Virus record (IMG/VR): IMGVR_UViG_3300050132_000164
Location: 1-46,954 of that record
DNA length: 46,954 nucleotides
Strand: one strand, 5' to 3'
Origin: a virus
Positions within the stretch are counted from its first letter, which is position 1. The number at the start of each line of letters is the position of its first letter. Of this stretch, positions 37,611 through 44,372 are shown piece by piece. The notes under the pieces were generated by a model. That model was not told the origin of the DNA and did no database searches. It saw only the letters and a program-made list of their open reading frames with translations. The position numbers and the translations under genes were made by a program.

Positions 37611-37908
37611 ATATCCCAGGCTCGAATGTTTGGCATTGAAGAACTATTTGAAGCGCTGTTTTGAGTTCCTTGTGCAACTCAGCTAGCGTAAATCTCATTG
37701 AACATTCTATATCACCTTCATTGTCAAACAGAGGTTTCAAATCAAGTGCTTTGCACATATCCTCATAAATGTTATAATCACCAGCGTTGCCATATGGGCG
37801 CGCCGGATCAACTTCAGGTGCTCCAAAACAAGCATAGTTCCATTGAACATTAACAGCTTTCAGTAGTTTAATGTGTTCCAATTTTAATTCAAAATTAATT
37901 ATTCTCAT
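37564..37908 (-). CDS. Hypothetical phage protein
   Basis: 114 residues, SD AAAGGAG before ATG 37908. The segment ARPYGNAGDYNIYEDMCKAL resembles a block of unnamed phage proteins. Helical C-terminal half. Overlaps the downstream Cys-rich frame. Confidence 0.5.
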   Translation of the reverse strand: MRIINFELKLEHIKLLKAVNVQWNYACFGAPEVDPARPYGNAGDYNIYEDMCKALDLKPLFDNEGDIECSMRFTLAELHKELKTALQIVLQCQTFEPGIFEAEKYFEVWKRVKG

Positions 37909-37909
37909 T

Positions 37910-37984
37910 TTAATTTCTCCTTTTAAGGCAAACCAGCACAGTTAAGAGCCAAACTAAACATATTGCAATAACAACACATTTCAT
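37910..37984 (-). CDS. 24-residue membrane peptide
   Basis: ATG 37984 follows AGGAGGTG. The peptide is M-K-C-V-V-I-A-I-C-L-V-W-L-L-T-V-L-V-C-L-K-R-R-N, a single membrane helix with a basic end. Stop lies 1 bp upstream of the next start. Confidence 0.5.
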   Translation of the reverse strand: MKCVVIAICLVWLLTVLVCLKRRN

Positions 37985-38004
37985 TAGCACCTCCTGACAG
38001 TTAA
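37928..38004 (-). repeat. Interspersed 18-bp motif, copies 2-3
   Basis: GCAAAC-CAGCA-CAGTTAA at 37928-37945 (within the 24-residue ORF) and GCACCT-CCTGA-CAGTTAA at 37987-38004, the latter containing the peptide's Shine-Dalgarno site. Both are more diverged than copies after 40 kb. Confidence 0.45.
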
Positions 38005-38012
38005 GCTAATGC

Positions 38013-38225
38013 TCATAAAACTGACATAACCCATTCAATAGCAGCATCTAGTTCGTCTTCAGCTTGTTGATAACCATCTACAAGCTGCTGTCTAGTTCGG
38101 CCACTTTGTCCATACTGTTCTTGCATTTCTTTATAACCCATTCCTGCAAACGCTCTTTGTGCTCTTTGAAGATCATCGCCACGGCTATGCTCCAAAATGT
38201 AAAGTGTTCTTTGTTTAGGTGTCAT
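38013..38225 (-). CDS. Small helical phage protein
   Basis: 70 residues, SD AAAGGAG before ATG. Contains F-A-G-M-G-Y-K-E-M-Q-E-Q-Y-G-Q-S-G, a block seen in other small phage proteins. Acidic helical end. Function unknown. Confidence 0.5.
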   Translation of the reverse strand: MTPKQRTLYILEHSRGDDLQRAQRAFAGMGYKEMQEQYGQSGRTRQQLVDGYQQAEDELDAAIEWVMSVL

Positions 38226-38273
38226 TACAAACTCCTTTCAGTTGATAGCATAAGTAAACGGTTAATGGATTTA

Positions 38274-38672
38274 TTACATATACATTTTGCAAATTTTGCA
38301 TTCTTTATTGAGATGATCTTTAATGTGAACACAAATAGATTGTAAAAAATCTCTGTCTTTGGAAAGCATAGAAGACCTGATTTTTCTCTTATCAAGTTCA
38401 TCATTACAAAAAGTAATAAAATGCAAAACTTTAGTGTTATCCATCTTCAAACTACTTCTAGCATTCAACAGATAGCCAGCTTCTTTATTAGCTCTGTTGT
38501 ATAGTTCATACAAGCTTTGTAAAGCATCTATCTCACTATTTATTGCGTTAACACATTCAACAAACTCAGTGAAATTATAACTTTTAACAAGCAATTCAGC
38601 TTTGTCTATTTGTATAAGTTTGTCAATTGAATCGGCTTCTATCTGTTTGCGAAGTTCATTCAAATAGTCCAT
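38274..38672 (-). CDS. Helical protein with C-terminal Cys pairs
   Basis: 132 residues, SD AAAGGAG before ATG 38672. Mostly long helices, with a C-K-I-C-K-M end. No family recognised. Confidence 0.45.
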   Translation of the reverse strand: MDYLNELRKQIEADSIDKLIQIDKAELLVKSYNFTEFVECVNAINSEIDALQSLYELYNRANKEAGYLLNARSSLKMDNTKVLHFITFCNDELDKRKIRSSMLSKDRDFLQSICVHIKDHLNKECKICKMYM

Positions 38673-38674
38673 TA

Positions 38675-38713
38675 GTAACTCCTTTCAGTTAAGCAGCAAT
38701 GGTTGACAGTTAA
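38675..38713 (-). repeat. Interspersed 18-bp motif, copies 4-5
   Basis: GTAACT-CCTTT-CAGTTAA at 38675-38692 and GCAATG-GTTGA-CAGTTAA at 38696-38713, in tandem with 3 bp between. The first contains the ribosome site of the gene at 38672. Confidence 0.5.
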
Positions 38714-39081
38714 AGCAGTCTTTGAGCACGAACAATCATCTTTCTAAAAATCCAGTGCCGAATATACTCAGGATGAGCACCGCACAAGCTCAGAGGGATA
38801 GGAAATCGTTCAATAGGCATAATTCCACGATAATCAGCGTCCTCAAGATCGTCATGATGCATAATGTGGGCAAGCGATCCTCTTGCATTGAGAAAGATCA
38901 TATAGCCTGTGCAAAGAGGTGTTTTACGCATTACCTGTATTTTGCTATCGATACCCCTTAGATCAAAGTTAGAAGTTATCATCATTCGCTTAATACGTTC
39001 TTTGTTTTCCTTTGTTTCTTCCATTTGAGGTAAAGAAGGTTTAACTTTATGAAGGTTATGCTTAACCGTTTGTACTTGCAT
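38710..39081 (-). CDS. Hypothetical phage protein
   Basis: 123 residues, SD AAGGAG 5 bp before ATG 39081. It has a basic N-terminus (E-N-K-E-R-I-K-R-M-M) and two His pairs in L-A-H-I-M-H-H-D-D-L. No known fold recognised. Confidence 0.5.
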   Translation of the reverse strand: MQVQTVKHNLHKVKPSLPQMEETKENKERIKRMMITSNFDLRGIDSKIQVMRKTPLCTGYMIFLNARGSLAHIMHHDDLEDADYRGIMPIERFPIPLSLCGAHPEYIRHWIFRKMIVRAQRLL

Positions 39082-39118
39082 AATAGCTCCTTATGATAGT
39101 AAAATTCATTTTATCTCC

Positions 39119-39262
39119 TTAGTTTATTTTAATATATGTTTCAAGTTCTTCAAGTCTTGCTTTCAAAGCTGCCATTTTAGGTTCAGAAGTAGCAAATTGA
39201 ATATCCCGTGTAACTCGCTTAATTGTCGCTCTAAGTCTTTTAATTTCAATACGTTTCATCAT
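39119..39262 (-). CDS. 47-residue basic helical protein
   Basis: ATG 39262 with AAAGGAG upstream. M-M-K-R-I-E-I-K-R-L-R-A-T-I-K-R-V-T-R-D-I then K-A-R-L-E-E-L-E-T-Y-I: a coiled coil with a basic start, possibly nucleic-acid binding. Confidence 0.5.
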   Translation of the reverse strand: MMKRIEIKRLRATIKRVTRDIQFATSEPKMAALKARLEELETYIKIN

Positions 39263-39283
39263 ACAGTCTCCTTTAGAATTTAG

Positions 39284-39343
39284 TCACAGCAAAATAAGCA
39301 ACTCTAAACCCAAAGATATAAACAATATAATATATCCTCGCAT
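39284..39343 (-). CDS. Possible 19-residue hydrophobic peptide
   Basis: ATG 39343 starts M-R-G-Y-I-I-L-F-I-S-L-G-L-E-L-L-I-L-L, one hydrophobic helix, 3 bp after the upstream stop. No ribosome site seen; speculative. Confidence 0.25.
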   Translation of the reverse strand: MRGYIILFISLGLELLILL

Positions 39344-39346
39344 TAT

Positions 39347-39427
39347 TTACAGTTCTAAACTTTCAAAAGTGATAGGTGTTAACAAGTGGTCAAAATCAAT
39401 TATATTAGCTAAACATTTAATTTTCAT
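39347..39427 (-). CDS. 26-residue peptide
   Basis: ATG 39427 follows AAAGGAGCTGAAA, a very good ribosome site. M-K-I-K-C-L-A-N-I-I-D-F-D-H-L-L. Function unknown. Confidence 0.4.
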   Translation of the reverse strand: MKIKCLANIIDFDHLLTPITFESLEL

Positions 39428-39438
39428 TTTCAGCTCCT

Positions 39439-39492
39439 TTAGTGAGTTAAAACAGCCAGTGTAATAATAAGCATTATTATGAGCGTAAACAT
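39439..39492 (-). CDS. 17-residue hydrophobic peptide
   Basis: ATG 39492 with GAGG upstream encodes M-F-T-L-I-I-M-L-I-I-T-L-A-V-L-T-H. Starts 8 bp after the upstream gene. Speculative. Confidence 0.3.
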   Translation of the reverse strand: MFTLIIMLIITLAVLTH

Positions 39493-39499
39493 AGTATCC

Positions 39500-39676
39500 T
39501 CACTTTGCAATATAAGCATTGATGTTGATAGTAACAACTTTACCTGCTACTTTGCAATCAGTAACAAAAGGACCGTTAGTTGACGCTACTATCAGCGTCT
39601 TGCCAGACTTGCTAGATGAAGGCTTTAGCAGATCGATTGTGATAATTAGCTTGTTATCTTTTATTTCAGTTTGCAT
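39500..39676 (-). CDS. 58-residue conserved phage protein (DNKLIITIDL type)
   Basis: ATG 39676 with AAAGGAG upstream. The product M-Q-T-E-I-K-D-N-K-L-I-I-T-I-D-L then S-G-K-T-L-I-V-A-S-T-N-G and I-N-A-Y-I-A-K is the pattern of a small protein family I recognise from many phages, of unknown function. It is likely a compact beta-sheet protein. Confidence 0.65.
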   Translation of the reverse strand: MQTEIKDNKLIITIDLLKPSSSKSGKTLIVASTNGPFVTDCKVAGKVVTININAYIAK

Positions 39677-39715
39677 TTATTCTCCTTTTATTGTCGAGCT
39701 TCGGCAGTTAAACAA

Positions 39716-39733
39716 CACATGTTGACAGTTAAT
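39716..39733 (-). repeat. Interspersed 18-bp motif, copy 6
   Basis: ACACAT-GTTGA-CAGTTAA. The core CAGTTAA and the N5 spacer are kept, the left half is diverged. A bare CAGTTAA occurs 20 bp upstream. Confidence 0.4.
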
Positions 39734-39926
39734 CAACTAAATCAAGTATCTTTTCTTTGAGATCACGTTCACCCGTTTTAAATCCATCCACAAATATTTA
39801 GTAGCAAATTCCTTCAACTCCAAATGCTGAAAAGTCAAAGCATCTATCTGTCAGCTTGTGATAAAATATGCCGTTGCCTCTGTAGCTAAAGCCTAGCGGT
39901 TTTAAGTAATTCAGCCTTCTCTTCAT
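39729..39926 (-). pseudogene. Small gene with an in-frame stop
   Basis: From ATG 39926 the frame reads M-K-R-R-L-N-Y-L-K-P-L-G-F-S-Y-R-G-N-G-I-F then FDFSAFGVEGICY, stops at TAA 39798-39800, and then continues in the same frame as I-F-V-D-G-F-K-T-G-E-R-D-L-K-E-K-I-L-D-L-V-D to 39729. The second part looks like normal protein. Either a recent nonsense mutation or readthrough. No SD at 39926; translation may depend on the preceding 24-residue ORF. Confidence 0.45.
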
Positions 39927-39960
39927 TACAATCGGCGTGTCTTTGCTCGTTGCTTTTCAT
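39886..39960 (-). CDS. 24-residue leader ORF
   Basis: ATG 39960 follows AAAGGAG. M-K-S-N-E-Q-R-H-A-D-C-N-E-E-K-A-E-L-L. It ends inside the next frame and so may lead translation into it. Confidence 0.35.
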   Translation of the reverse strand: MKSNEQRHADCNEEKAELLKTARL

Positions 39961-40000
39961 TTATTTCTCCTTTTAGTTAAAGGCTATCGGCATAAGCCGG

Positions 40001-40762
40001 TTAAACTAAAACAAGTTTCCAATCACCGGATTGATAAATAGTCTTTTCTTTGCAATCTTTGAGCGTGCTGTTTTCCATAAGGATAATACTTTCATGTTCA
40101 ACACTGGAATATTCAGGCAAACAAGAAACAGAAAAACCCCAATGTTTCGATGTGGCATTGCCGTAATGTTTCGATGTGGTATTGCTGCAATGTTTCGATG
40201 TGGCATTGTCGTAATGTTCCGATGTGGTATTGCCCCAATGTTTCGATGTGGCATTGCTGTAATGTTTCGATGTGGCATTGTCGTAATGTTCCGATGTGGT
40301 ATTGCCCCAATGTTTCGATGTGGCATTGCTGTAATGTTTCGATGTGGCATTGTCGTAATGTTCCGATGTGGCATTGCCGTAATGTTCCGATGTGGTATTG
40401 CTGCAATGAGAATTTTTGCAATCTTTCAAGTAAAACATTCCTTCTGAAAGTCGTAAATCATCAACACCAATGAAAATATGATCTTTAGCCCAAAGCTTTA
40501 CAGCCTCACGTATTCTTGTTTCTTCATATTCTTTAACAAACCATTCAGGAATAATGTCTTGATCTACAACAAATTTCCAGGTATCAATATCTGAAAACAC
40601 GTCATTGTTAAGCGGGACAAGTTCAGCTCTAACAAAACGCTTTTCAGCATTACGTTGATTATCTTCAATTTTTAACTCTTCTAACATTGTTGTATGCGAC
40701 TCGGAAACTTTAGAAATGTAAACATGATCTTTCAGAATAATAGCAGATTTAAATTGGCACAT
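40001..40762 (-). CDS. Protein with 11 tandem 8-residue repeats
   Basis: 253 residues from ATG 40762, preferred because GGAG lies 9 bp upstream. The first 120 residues (ILKDHVYISK ... RFVRAELVPL ... WKFVVDQDIIPEWF) match a conserved N-terminal domain of unnamed phage proteins. Then 11 copies of an eight-residue unit of the form N-A-T-S-K-H-Y-x, as in stacked beta-helical repeats. A tail (S-L-P-E-Y-S-S-V-E-H then YQSGDWKLV) follows. Number of repeats probably changes easily. Possibly a binding or scaffolding surface; function unknown. The antisense frames across the repeats are shadows. Confidence 0.65.
   Translation of the reverse strand: MCQFKSAIILKDHVYISKVSESHTTMLEELKIEDNQRNAEKRFVRAELVPLNNDVFSDIDTWKFVVDQDIIPEWFVKEYEETRIREAVKLWAKDHIFIGVDDLRLSEGMFYLKDCKNSHCSNTTSEHYGNATSEHYDNATSKHYSNATSKHWGNTTSEHYDNATSKHYSNATSKHWGNTTSEHYDNATSKHCSNTTSKHYGNATSKHWGFSVSCLPEYSSVEHESIILMENSTLKDCKEKTIYQSGDWKLVLV
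40141..40404 (-). repeat. 11 tandem 24-bp repeats with a 72-bp super-repeat
   Basis: Unit AATGTTTCGATGTGGCATTG plus four variable bases. Units 3-5 (40189-40260) and 6-8 (40261-40332) are identical, so a 72-bp block has duplicated recently. Unit 9 begins a third copy. The array encodes the repeat region of the 40001-40762 gene. Confidence 0.85.
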
Positions 40763-40806
40763 GTTTAAGCTCTCCATTGGTTAAGGTTAATAGTTAAATA
40801 CATGAT

Positions 40807-40835
40807 ATTATAGCAAGTCTTTGCAGTTAAAGCAA
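40807..40835 (-). promoter_or_regulatory. Promoter built from two repeat motif copies
   Basis: On the minus strand TTGCTT (40830-40835) and TATAAT (40807-40812) are 17 bp apart, with TGC before TATAAT as an extended -10. The spacer is one 18-bp motif copy minus a base. It would transcribe the repeat-protein gene at 40762. Confidence 0.55.
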
Positions 40836-40849
40836 GTACTTTCAGTTAA
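40813..40849 (-). repeat. Interspersed 18-bp motif, copies 7-8 (tandem, 19-bp period)
   Basis: GCAAGT-CTTTG-CAGTTAA at 40813-40830 and GCAAGT-ACTTT-CAGTTAA at 40832-40849. Both match the consensus exactly outside the N5 spacer. They supply the -35 and spacer of the adjacent promoter. Confidence 0.75.
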
Positions 40850-40852
40850 GTA

Positions 40853-41020
40853 TCAATTGCAGTAAATCAAATCACCGTCGCCTACATAAATATTAACTTC
40901 GCCAAATGCTTTACTAGCTTTGGTTAGCCTTTCACCTACCTCTTTATACCATTCACCATCCCAAAAGCCCGCACCATGACCGTTGCGGGTGAGCCAGAAA
41001 TCATGTCCAGCTCGACTCAT
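40853..41020 (-). pseudogene. N-terminally truncated GHDFWLTRNGHG-type phage protein
   Basis: 55 residues from ATG 41020: M-S-R-A-G-H-D-F-W-L-T-R-N-G-H-G-A-G-F-W-D then F-G-E-V-N-I-Y-V-G-D. This is the C-terminal signature of a conserved phage protein that normally has a longer N-terminal part. Here no SD precedes the ATG. About 60 bp upstream there is GGAG followed by ATG and a stop after four codons (M-L-K-N). The gene seems to have lost its front end. Confidence 0.5.
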
Positions 41021-41087
41021 ATTTGTGAATTTTCTGTATGAATTCTATAATCCATTTAAATTTAGTTTTTTAGCATAGTAACTCCTT

Positions 41088-41516
41088 TCAGTAAGTTAAA
41101 TAACTTTTAATAATTTTAGATTGCGCCGACTCTGCCGCCGACCATGCCGCCGACCTTGCCGCCGACAATTCATTATTTGTAGCATTTCCATCGGCAAATT
41201 TACGACTAACAGCAATAATATCTTTTAGTTCGTCATTAGCTACAATATCAGCACAATCGCATGCAATGTGTCTAGCTATCTTTTCTATTTCGGGATGATT
41301 AACAGCGCGTAAAGACCATAAACAATCTTGTACGTCATTACTTTCTAAAATCGTCAATAAATTAATTGGAGCGTCATGTTTATATCTAATGTAAGTTTCT
41401 TTTTTTTCATCGTAAGTTTTGCCTGATAGTGAACAAACAAGTTTATTATAATCTGATATACAAGCTTTTTCTTTTCTTAGTTGTTTAAGCGTAGTTTTAA
41501 ATATTACCTTTTCCAT
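41088..41516 (-). CDS. Phage protein with Ala/Trp/Ser repeat end
   Basis: 142 residues from ATG 41516, with AAAGGAG about 9 bp upstream; an alternative ATG lies 24 bp earlier. The N-terminal part is helical. The end (S-A-A-R-S-A-A-W-S-A-A-E-S-A) is coded by a GC-rich 15-bp-like repeat (GTCGGCGGC core). Similar Ala-rich repeat proteins are frequent in phages. Function unknown. Confidence 0.5.
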   Translation of the reverse strand: MEKVIFKTTLKQLRKEKACISDYNKLVCSLSGKTYDEKKETYIRYKHDAPINLLTILESNDVQDCLWSLRAVNHPEIEKIARHIACDCADIVANDELKDIIAVSRKFADGNATNNELSAARSAAWSAAESAQSKIIKSYLTY

Positions 41517-41536
41517 TGTGGCATTCTCCTTTATCG

Positions 41537-41577
41537 TCAAACGATTGCAGTTAAGGTTAGCAAGTCCCGGCAGTTAA
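41537..41577 (-). repeat. Interspersed 18-bp motif, copies 9-10
   Basis: TCAAAC-GATTG-CAGTTAA at 41537-41554 and GCAAGT-CCCGG-CAGTTAA at 41560-41577, partly overlapping the end of the small gene at 41557-41709. Confidence 0.6.
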
Positions 41578-41709
41578 GCGACTCAGTGTTACAGCAATTT
41601 CGCCTTGCCTATCCATTGACAAGTTATGAAACAAGTCTCTTCTGTCATGTTTAAGCATTTCAATTTCTTTCTTAGTCAGTTCCTTGGATAGCTTTTTGAA
41701 AAATCCCAT
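41557..41709 (-). CDS. 50-residue phage protein, paralogue A
   Basis: ATG 41709 with GGAGG upstream. M-G-F-F-K-K-L-S-K-E-L-T-K-K-E-I then D-L-F-H-N-L-S-M-D-R-Q-G-E-I. Closely related to the gene at 45293-45445, with the stretch F-H-N-L-S-M-D-R-Q-G-E identical also at DNA level. TATAAT at 41724-41729 (minus strand) lies just upstream. Confidence 0.6.
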   Translation of the reverse strand: MGFFKKLSKELTKKEIEMLKHDRRDLFHNLSMDRQGEIAVTLSRLTAGTC

Positions 41710-41729
41710 TGTAACCTCCATTAATTATA

Positions 41730-41747
41730 GCAAGTGTTCATAGTTAA
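41730..41747 (-). repeat. Interspersed 18-bp motif, copy 11, beside IS21 insertion
   Basis: GCAAGT-GTTCA-TAGTTAA. It joins TATAAT (41724-41729) directly with TGC before it, an extended -10 promoter. The IS21 target duplication TAGGCA begins at 41748, so the insertion fell against this motif and probably cut off its -35 region. Confidence 0.6.
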
Positions 41748-41852
41748 TAGGCATGATCAGCGACAATTAAACCTCCCGCCTGGCGACAATTAGAATTCCC
41801 GGAATTGTAGGGGAATTGTAAACTCCGACCATCTTTAGAGAAAGGATGGCGG

Positions 41853-43340
41853 ATGGTCACCAATCAACAGGTACGGAGGTTATTCAAGCTGATGCAAACA
41901 GAAGACACTGGTTACATCGCCGCTGCCAAAGCTGGCATGGACGAAAAGACAGCCCGCAAGTACTTGAAATCTGGCACACTGCCAAGTGAGCTCATGATGG
42001 AGCACACCTGGCGCACTAGGGTCGACCCATTTGAAGCCCATTGGAAGGAAGTACGTGAGAAACTGGTCGAGAACCCGGGGCTAGAGGCGAAGACCCTTTT
42101 CGAGGATCTCCAGCGCCGTTTCCCCGACACGTTCTCTGACGGGCAGTTGCGCACCCTGCAGCGCCGCGTGAAGCGGTGGCGCGCCCTGGAAGGTCCTTCA
42201 AAGGAAGCATTCTTCCCTCAACTGCACCACCCCGGCGAACTGGCTCAATCCGACTACACGCACATGGGGAAGCTCGGGATCACCATCAACAAGCAGCCGT
42301 TTGACCACCTCGTCTATCATTTCGTGCTCACCTACTCCAACTGGGAAACCGGCAGCATCTGTTACTCGGAGAGCTTCGAAAGCCTCAGCGAAGGATTGCA
42401 GGCGGCGTTGTGGGAGTTAGGCGGTGTACCGCGGACCCACCAGACTGACCGATTGACGGCAGCAGTCCATAACGCCCTACACGCCGAGGAATTCACGCAA
42501 CGCTACCAAGCCCTGCTCAAGCACTATGGGCTCATCGGGCGCAAGAGTCAGGCCGCAAGTCCCAACGAGAACGGAGACGTTGAGCAGCGTAACCACAGGT
42601 TCAAAAGAGCGGTGCAGCAGGCCCTTCTTTTGCGCTGCAGCTTCGACTTCGACAACATCAATGAGTACCGGGACTTTTTGCACAAGCTCTTCGCCAGGCT
42701 TAACCGCGGCCGCCGGGAGCGGTTCATGGAGGAGCAGCGCTTACTTCGCAGCCTGCCGGAAAGACGCCTGGAAAGCTGTACCCGCCTTGAGGTAGGCGTC
42801 GGTCGCGCCAGCACCATCCGGGTCAGCAACAACACCTATTCCGTGGCAAGCCGCCTGATTGGCGAGACATTGCAGGTGCAGCTCTTTGCCGACCATCTTG
42901 ATCTTTACTACGCCCAGAAGCGGGTTGACACGGTGCCCCGCCTGCGCGGCAAGAACCGGCATCTCATCAATTATAGGCACGTGATCGACCAATTGCGGCG
43001 CAAGCCGGGGGCCTTCGAGAACTACCGGTACCGCGAGGAGATGTTCCCGGGCAGTTGCTTCCGGGTCGCCTATGACGAGCTCAAAGAGCGCCACACACAG
43101 CAAGTGGCCGCCCGCGAATACCTAAAGATTTTGATGCTGGCTGCGCACGAGAGCGAAACGGCTGTCGCTGCGGCTCTGACCGAACTGTGCGGACGGCAGC
43201 CGATCACGGCGGAGGCCGTGGAGCAACTGCTGCGGGCACAGCAGCCTCCCTCACCTGTGACCGAGGTAGGCGTGGTTGCAGTCGATCTTGCCTGTTACGA
43301 CCGTCTCCTGTCTGGGGAGGAGGTGGCCTATGCAATGTGA
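41853..43340 (+). CDS. istA: IS21 transposase IstA
   Basis: 495 residues, normal IstA length. N-terminal helix-turn-helix region (residues 1-45), then the DDE catalytic core with S-D134-Y-T-H-M, H-Q-T-D-R-L (second Asp, near residue 197) and S-P-N-E-N-G-D-V-E-Q-R-N (Glu, near 240). It cuts and joins the ends of the element. The stop overlaps the istB start by 11 bp, the typical coupling in IS21. ATG 41853 follows AAAGGATGG. Intact, so possibly active. Confidence 0.88.
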   Translation: MVTNQQVRRLFKLMQTEDTGYIAAAKAGMDEKTARKYLKSGTLPSELMMEHTWRTRVDPFEAHWKEVREKLVENPGLEAKTLFEDLQRRFPDTFSDGQLRTLQRRVKRWRALEGPSKEAFFPQLHHPGELAQSDYTHMGKLGITINKQPFDHLVYHFVLTYSNWETGSICYSESFESLSEGLQAALWELGGVPRTHQTDRLTAAVHNALHAEEFTQRYQALLKHYGLIGRKSQAASPNENGDVEQRNHRFKRAVQQALLLRCSFDFDNINEYRDFLHKLFARLNRGRRERFMEEQRLLRSLPERRLESCTRLEVGVGRASTIRVSNNTYSVASRLIGETLQVQLFADHLDLYYAQKRVDTVPRLRGKNRHLINYRHVIDQLRRKPGAFENYRYREEMFPGSCFRVAYDELKERHTQQVAAREYLKILMLAAHESETAVAAALTELCGRQPITAEAVEQLLRAQQPPSPVTEVGVVAVDLACYDRLLSGEEVAYAM

Positions 43341-44115
43341 AAAGGAGAAAGCCGGCCGCCTGCACCGCTACCTCACCGAACTGCACCTCCCAAACATTCG
43401 ACGCTGCTATCAGGAGACCGCCATAAACGCCCGTCGGGACAACTGGGAGTATGAGAGCTACCTTCTTGAGTTGGCGGAACGGGAGCGTGAAGCACGCAGT
43501 AACGCCAGGATAGCCCGCCTGCTCAAGGACTCGAAGCTGCCCCTGGAGAAAAACCTGAAGGCCTTCAACCGCAAGCGACTGCCGCGAAAGGTGGATGCAC
43601 AACTGACCCAGCTCCTCAAGGGTAACTTCTTGGATCATAAGGAAAACGTGCTGGCCTTCGGCACTCCTGGCGGCGGCAAGACCCACCTTCTATGTGCGGT
43701 CGCACAAGAGTTGGTCCATCAGGGCCGGCAGGTGCGCTTCACCTCGTGTAGCCTCCTGGTCCAAGAGCTTCTGGTCGCGAAGAGGGACCTGAAATTGGCG
43801 CGGGCGCTCAAACAGTACGCCCGCTACGAGGCGCTGATCATTGACGACATCGGCTATGTGCAGCAAAGCCGGGAAGAAATGGAGGTCCTCTTCACACTGC
43901 TTGCCGACCGTTATGAGCGAAGCAGCGTGATGCTTACCAGCAATCTATCCTTCTCAAAGTGGGAGCAGATCTTTAAGGATCCGATGACCACAGCGGCGGC
44001 CATTGATCGGCTTGTTCATCACAGCGTAATCCTGGAACTGAACGTCCCAAGTTACCGGCTGGAGGAATCCCAAAAGGCCCAGGCTCAAGCAGAGCCTCAA
44101 CACGACCAGAAATGA
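43330..44115 (+). CDS. istB: IS21 transposition ATPase IstB
   Basis: 261 residues from ATG 43330 (GGAGG upstream), overlapping istA by 11 bp. DnaA/DnaC-like AAA+ ATPase: Walker A G-T-P-G-G-G-K-T-H, Walker B A-L-I-I-D-D-I-G-Y, sensor T-S-N. It chooses the target and helps IstA. The frame is open from 43276, but no ribosome site is there. Intact. Confidence 0.88.
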   Translation: MQCEKEKAGRLHRYLTELHLPNIRRCYQETAINARRDNWEYESYLLELAEREREARSNARIARLLKDSKLPLEKNLKAFNRKRLPRKVDAQLTQLLKGNFLDHKENVLAFGTPGGGKTHLLCAVAQELVHQGRQVRFTSCSLLVQELLVAKRDLKLARALKQYARYEALIIDDIGYVQQSREEMEVLFTLLADRYERSSVMLTSNLSFSKWEQIFKDPMTTAAAIDRLVHHSVILELNVPSYRLEESQKAQAQAEPQHDQK

Positions 44116-44126
44116 GAGGACGCGCT

Positions 44127-44372
44127 ATGGAATGCACGGTGTATGACCCCCAAAAGGGCCGTCTGGTAACCCTCGACATTGAGTTTACCGACGACAACAC
44201 GACCCAGTTCTACAGCCGCCGCAGTGACTGTGTCACTATGATCGCTGACTGCGAAGGAGGGCTGCTCATCAAGTCTGGATACGACTACCCTATGTACATT
44301 TACGACGTCTCGCGGGGCGATATCGGGTTCAGCCGCAACAGGGCAGAGAAATTGAAGCGACAGTACCTCTAA
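44127..44372 (+). CDS. Third IS21 gene, small unknown protein
   Basis: 81 residues from ATG 44127 (GAGGACGCGC upstream). It is GC-rich like the rest of the element and lies inside the terminal repeats, so it moves with it. M-E-C-T-V-Y-D-P-Q-K-G-R-L-V-T-L-D then F-Y-S-R-R-S-D-C. No motif recognised. Standard IS21 elements carry only istA and istB, so this is a passenger gene or an accessory factor. Confidence 0.6.
   Translation: MECTVYDPQKGRLVTLDIEFTDDNTTQFYSRRSDCVTMIADCEGGLLIKSGYDYPMYIYDVSRGDIGFSRNRAEKLKRQYL

Noticed and set aside
40031-40473. Plus-strand frames of about 100-138 codons over the 24-bp repeat array
   Set aside because: They exist because a 24-bp repeat keeps all frames open. 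They have no ribosome site and the minus-strand gene has a conserved N-terminal domain.
42016-43686. Minus-strand frames inside the IS21 genes
   Set aside because: Shadows of istA and istB; no domain or ribosome site.
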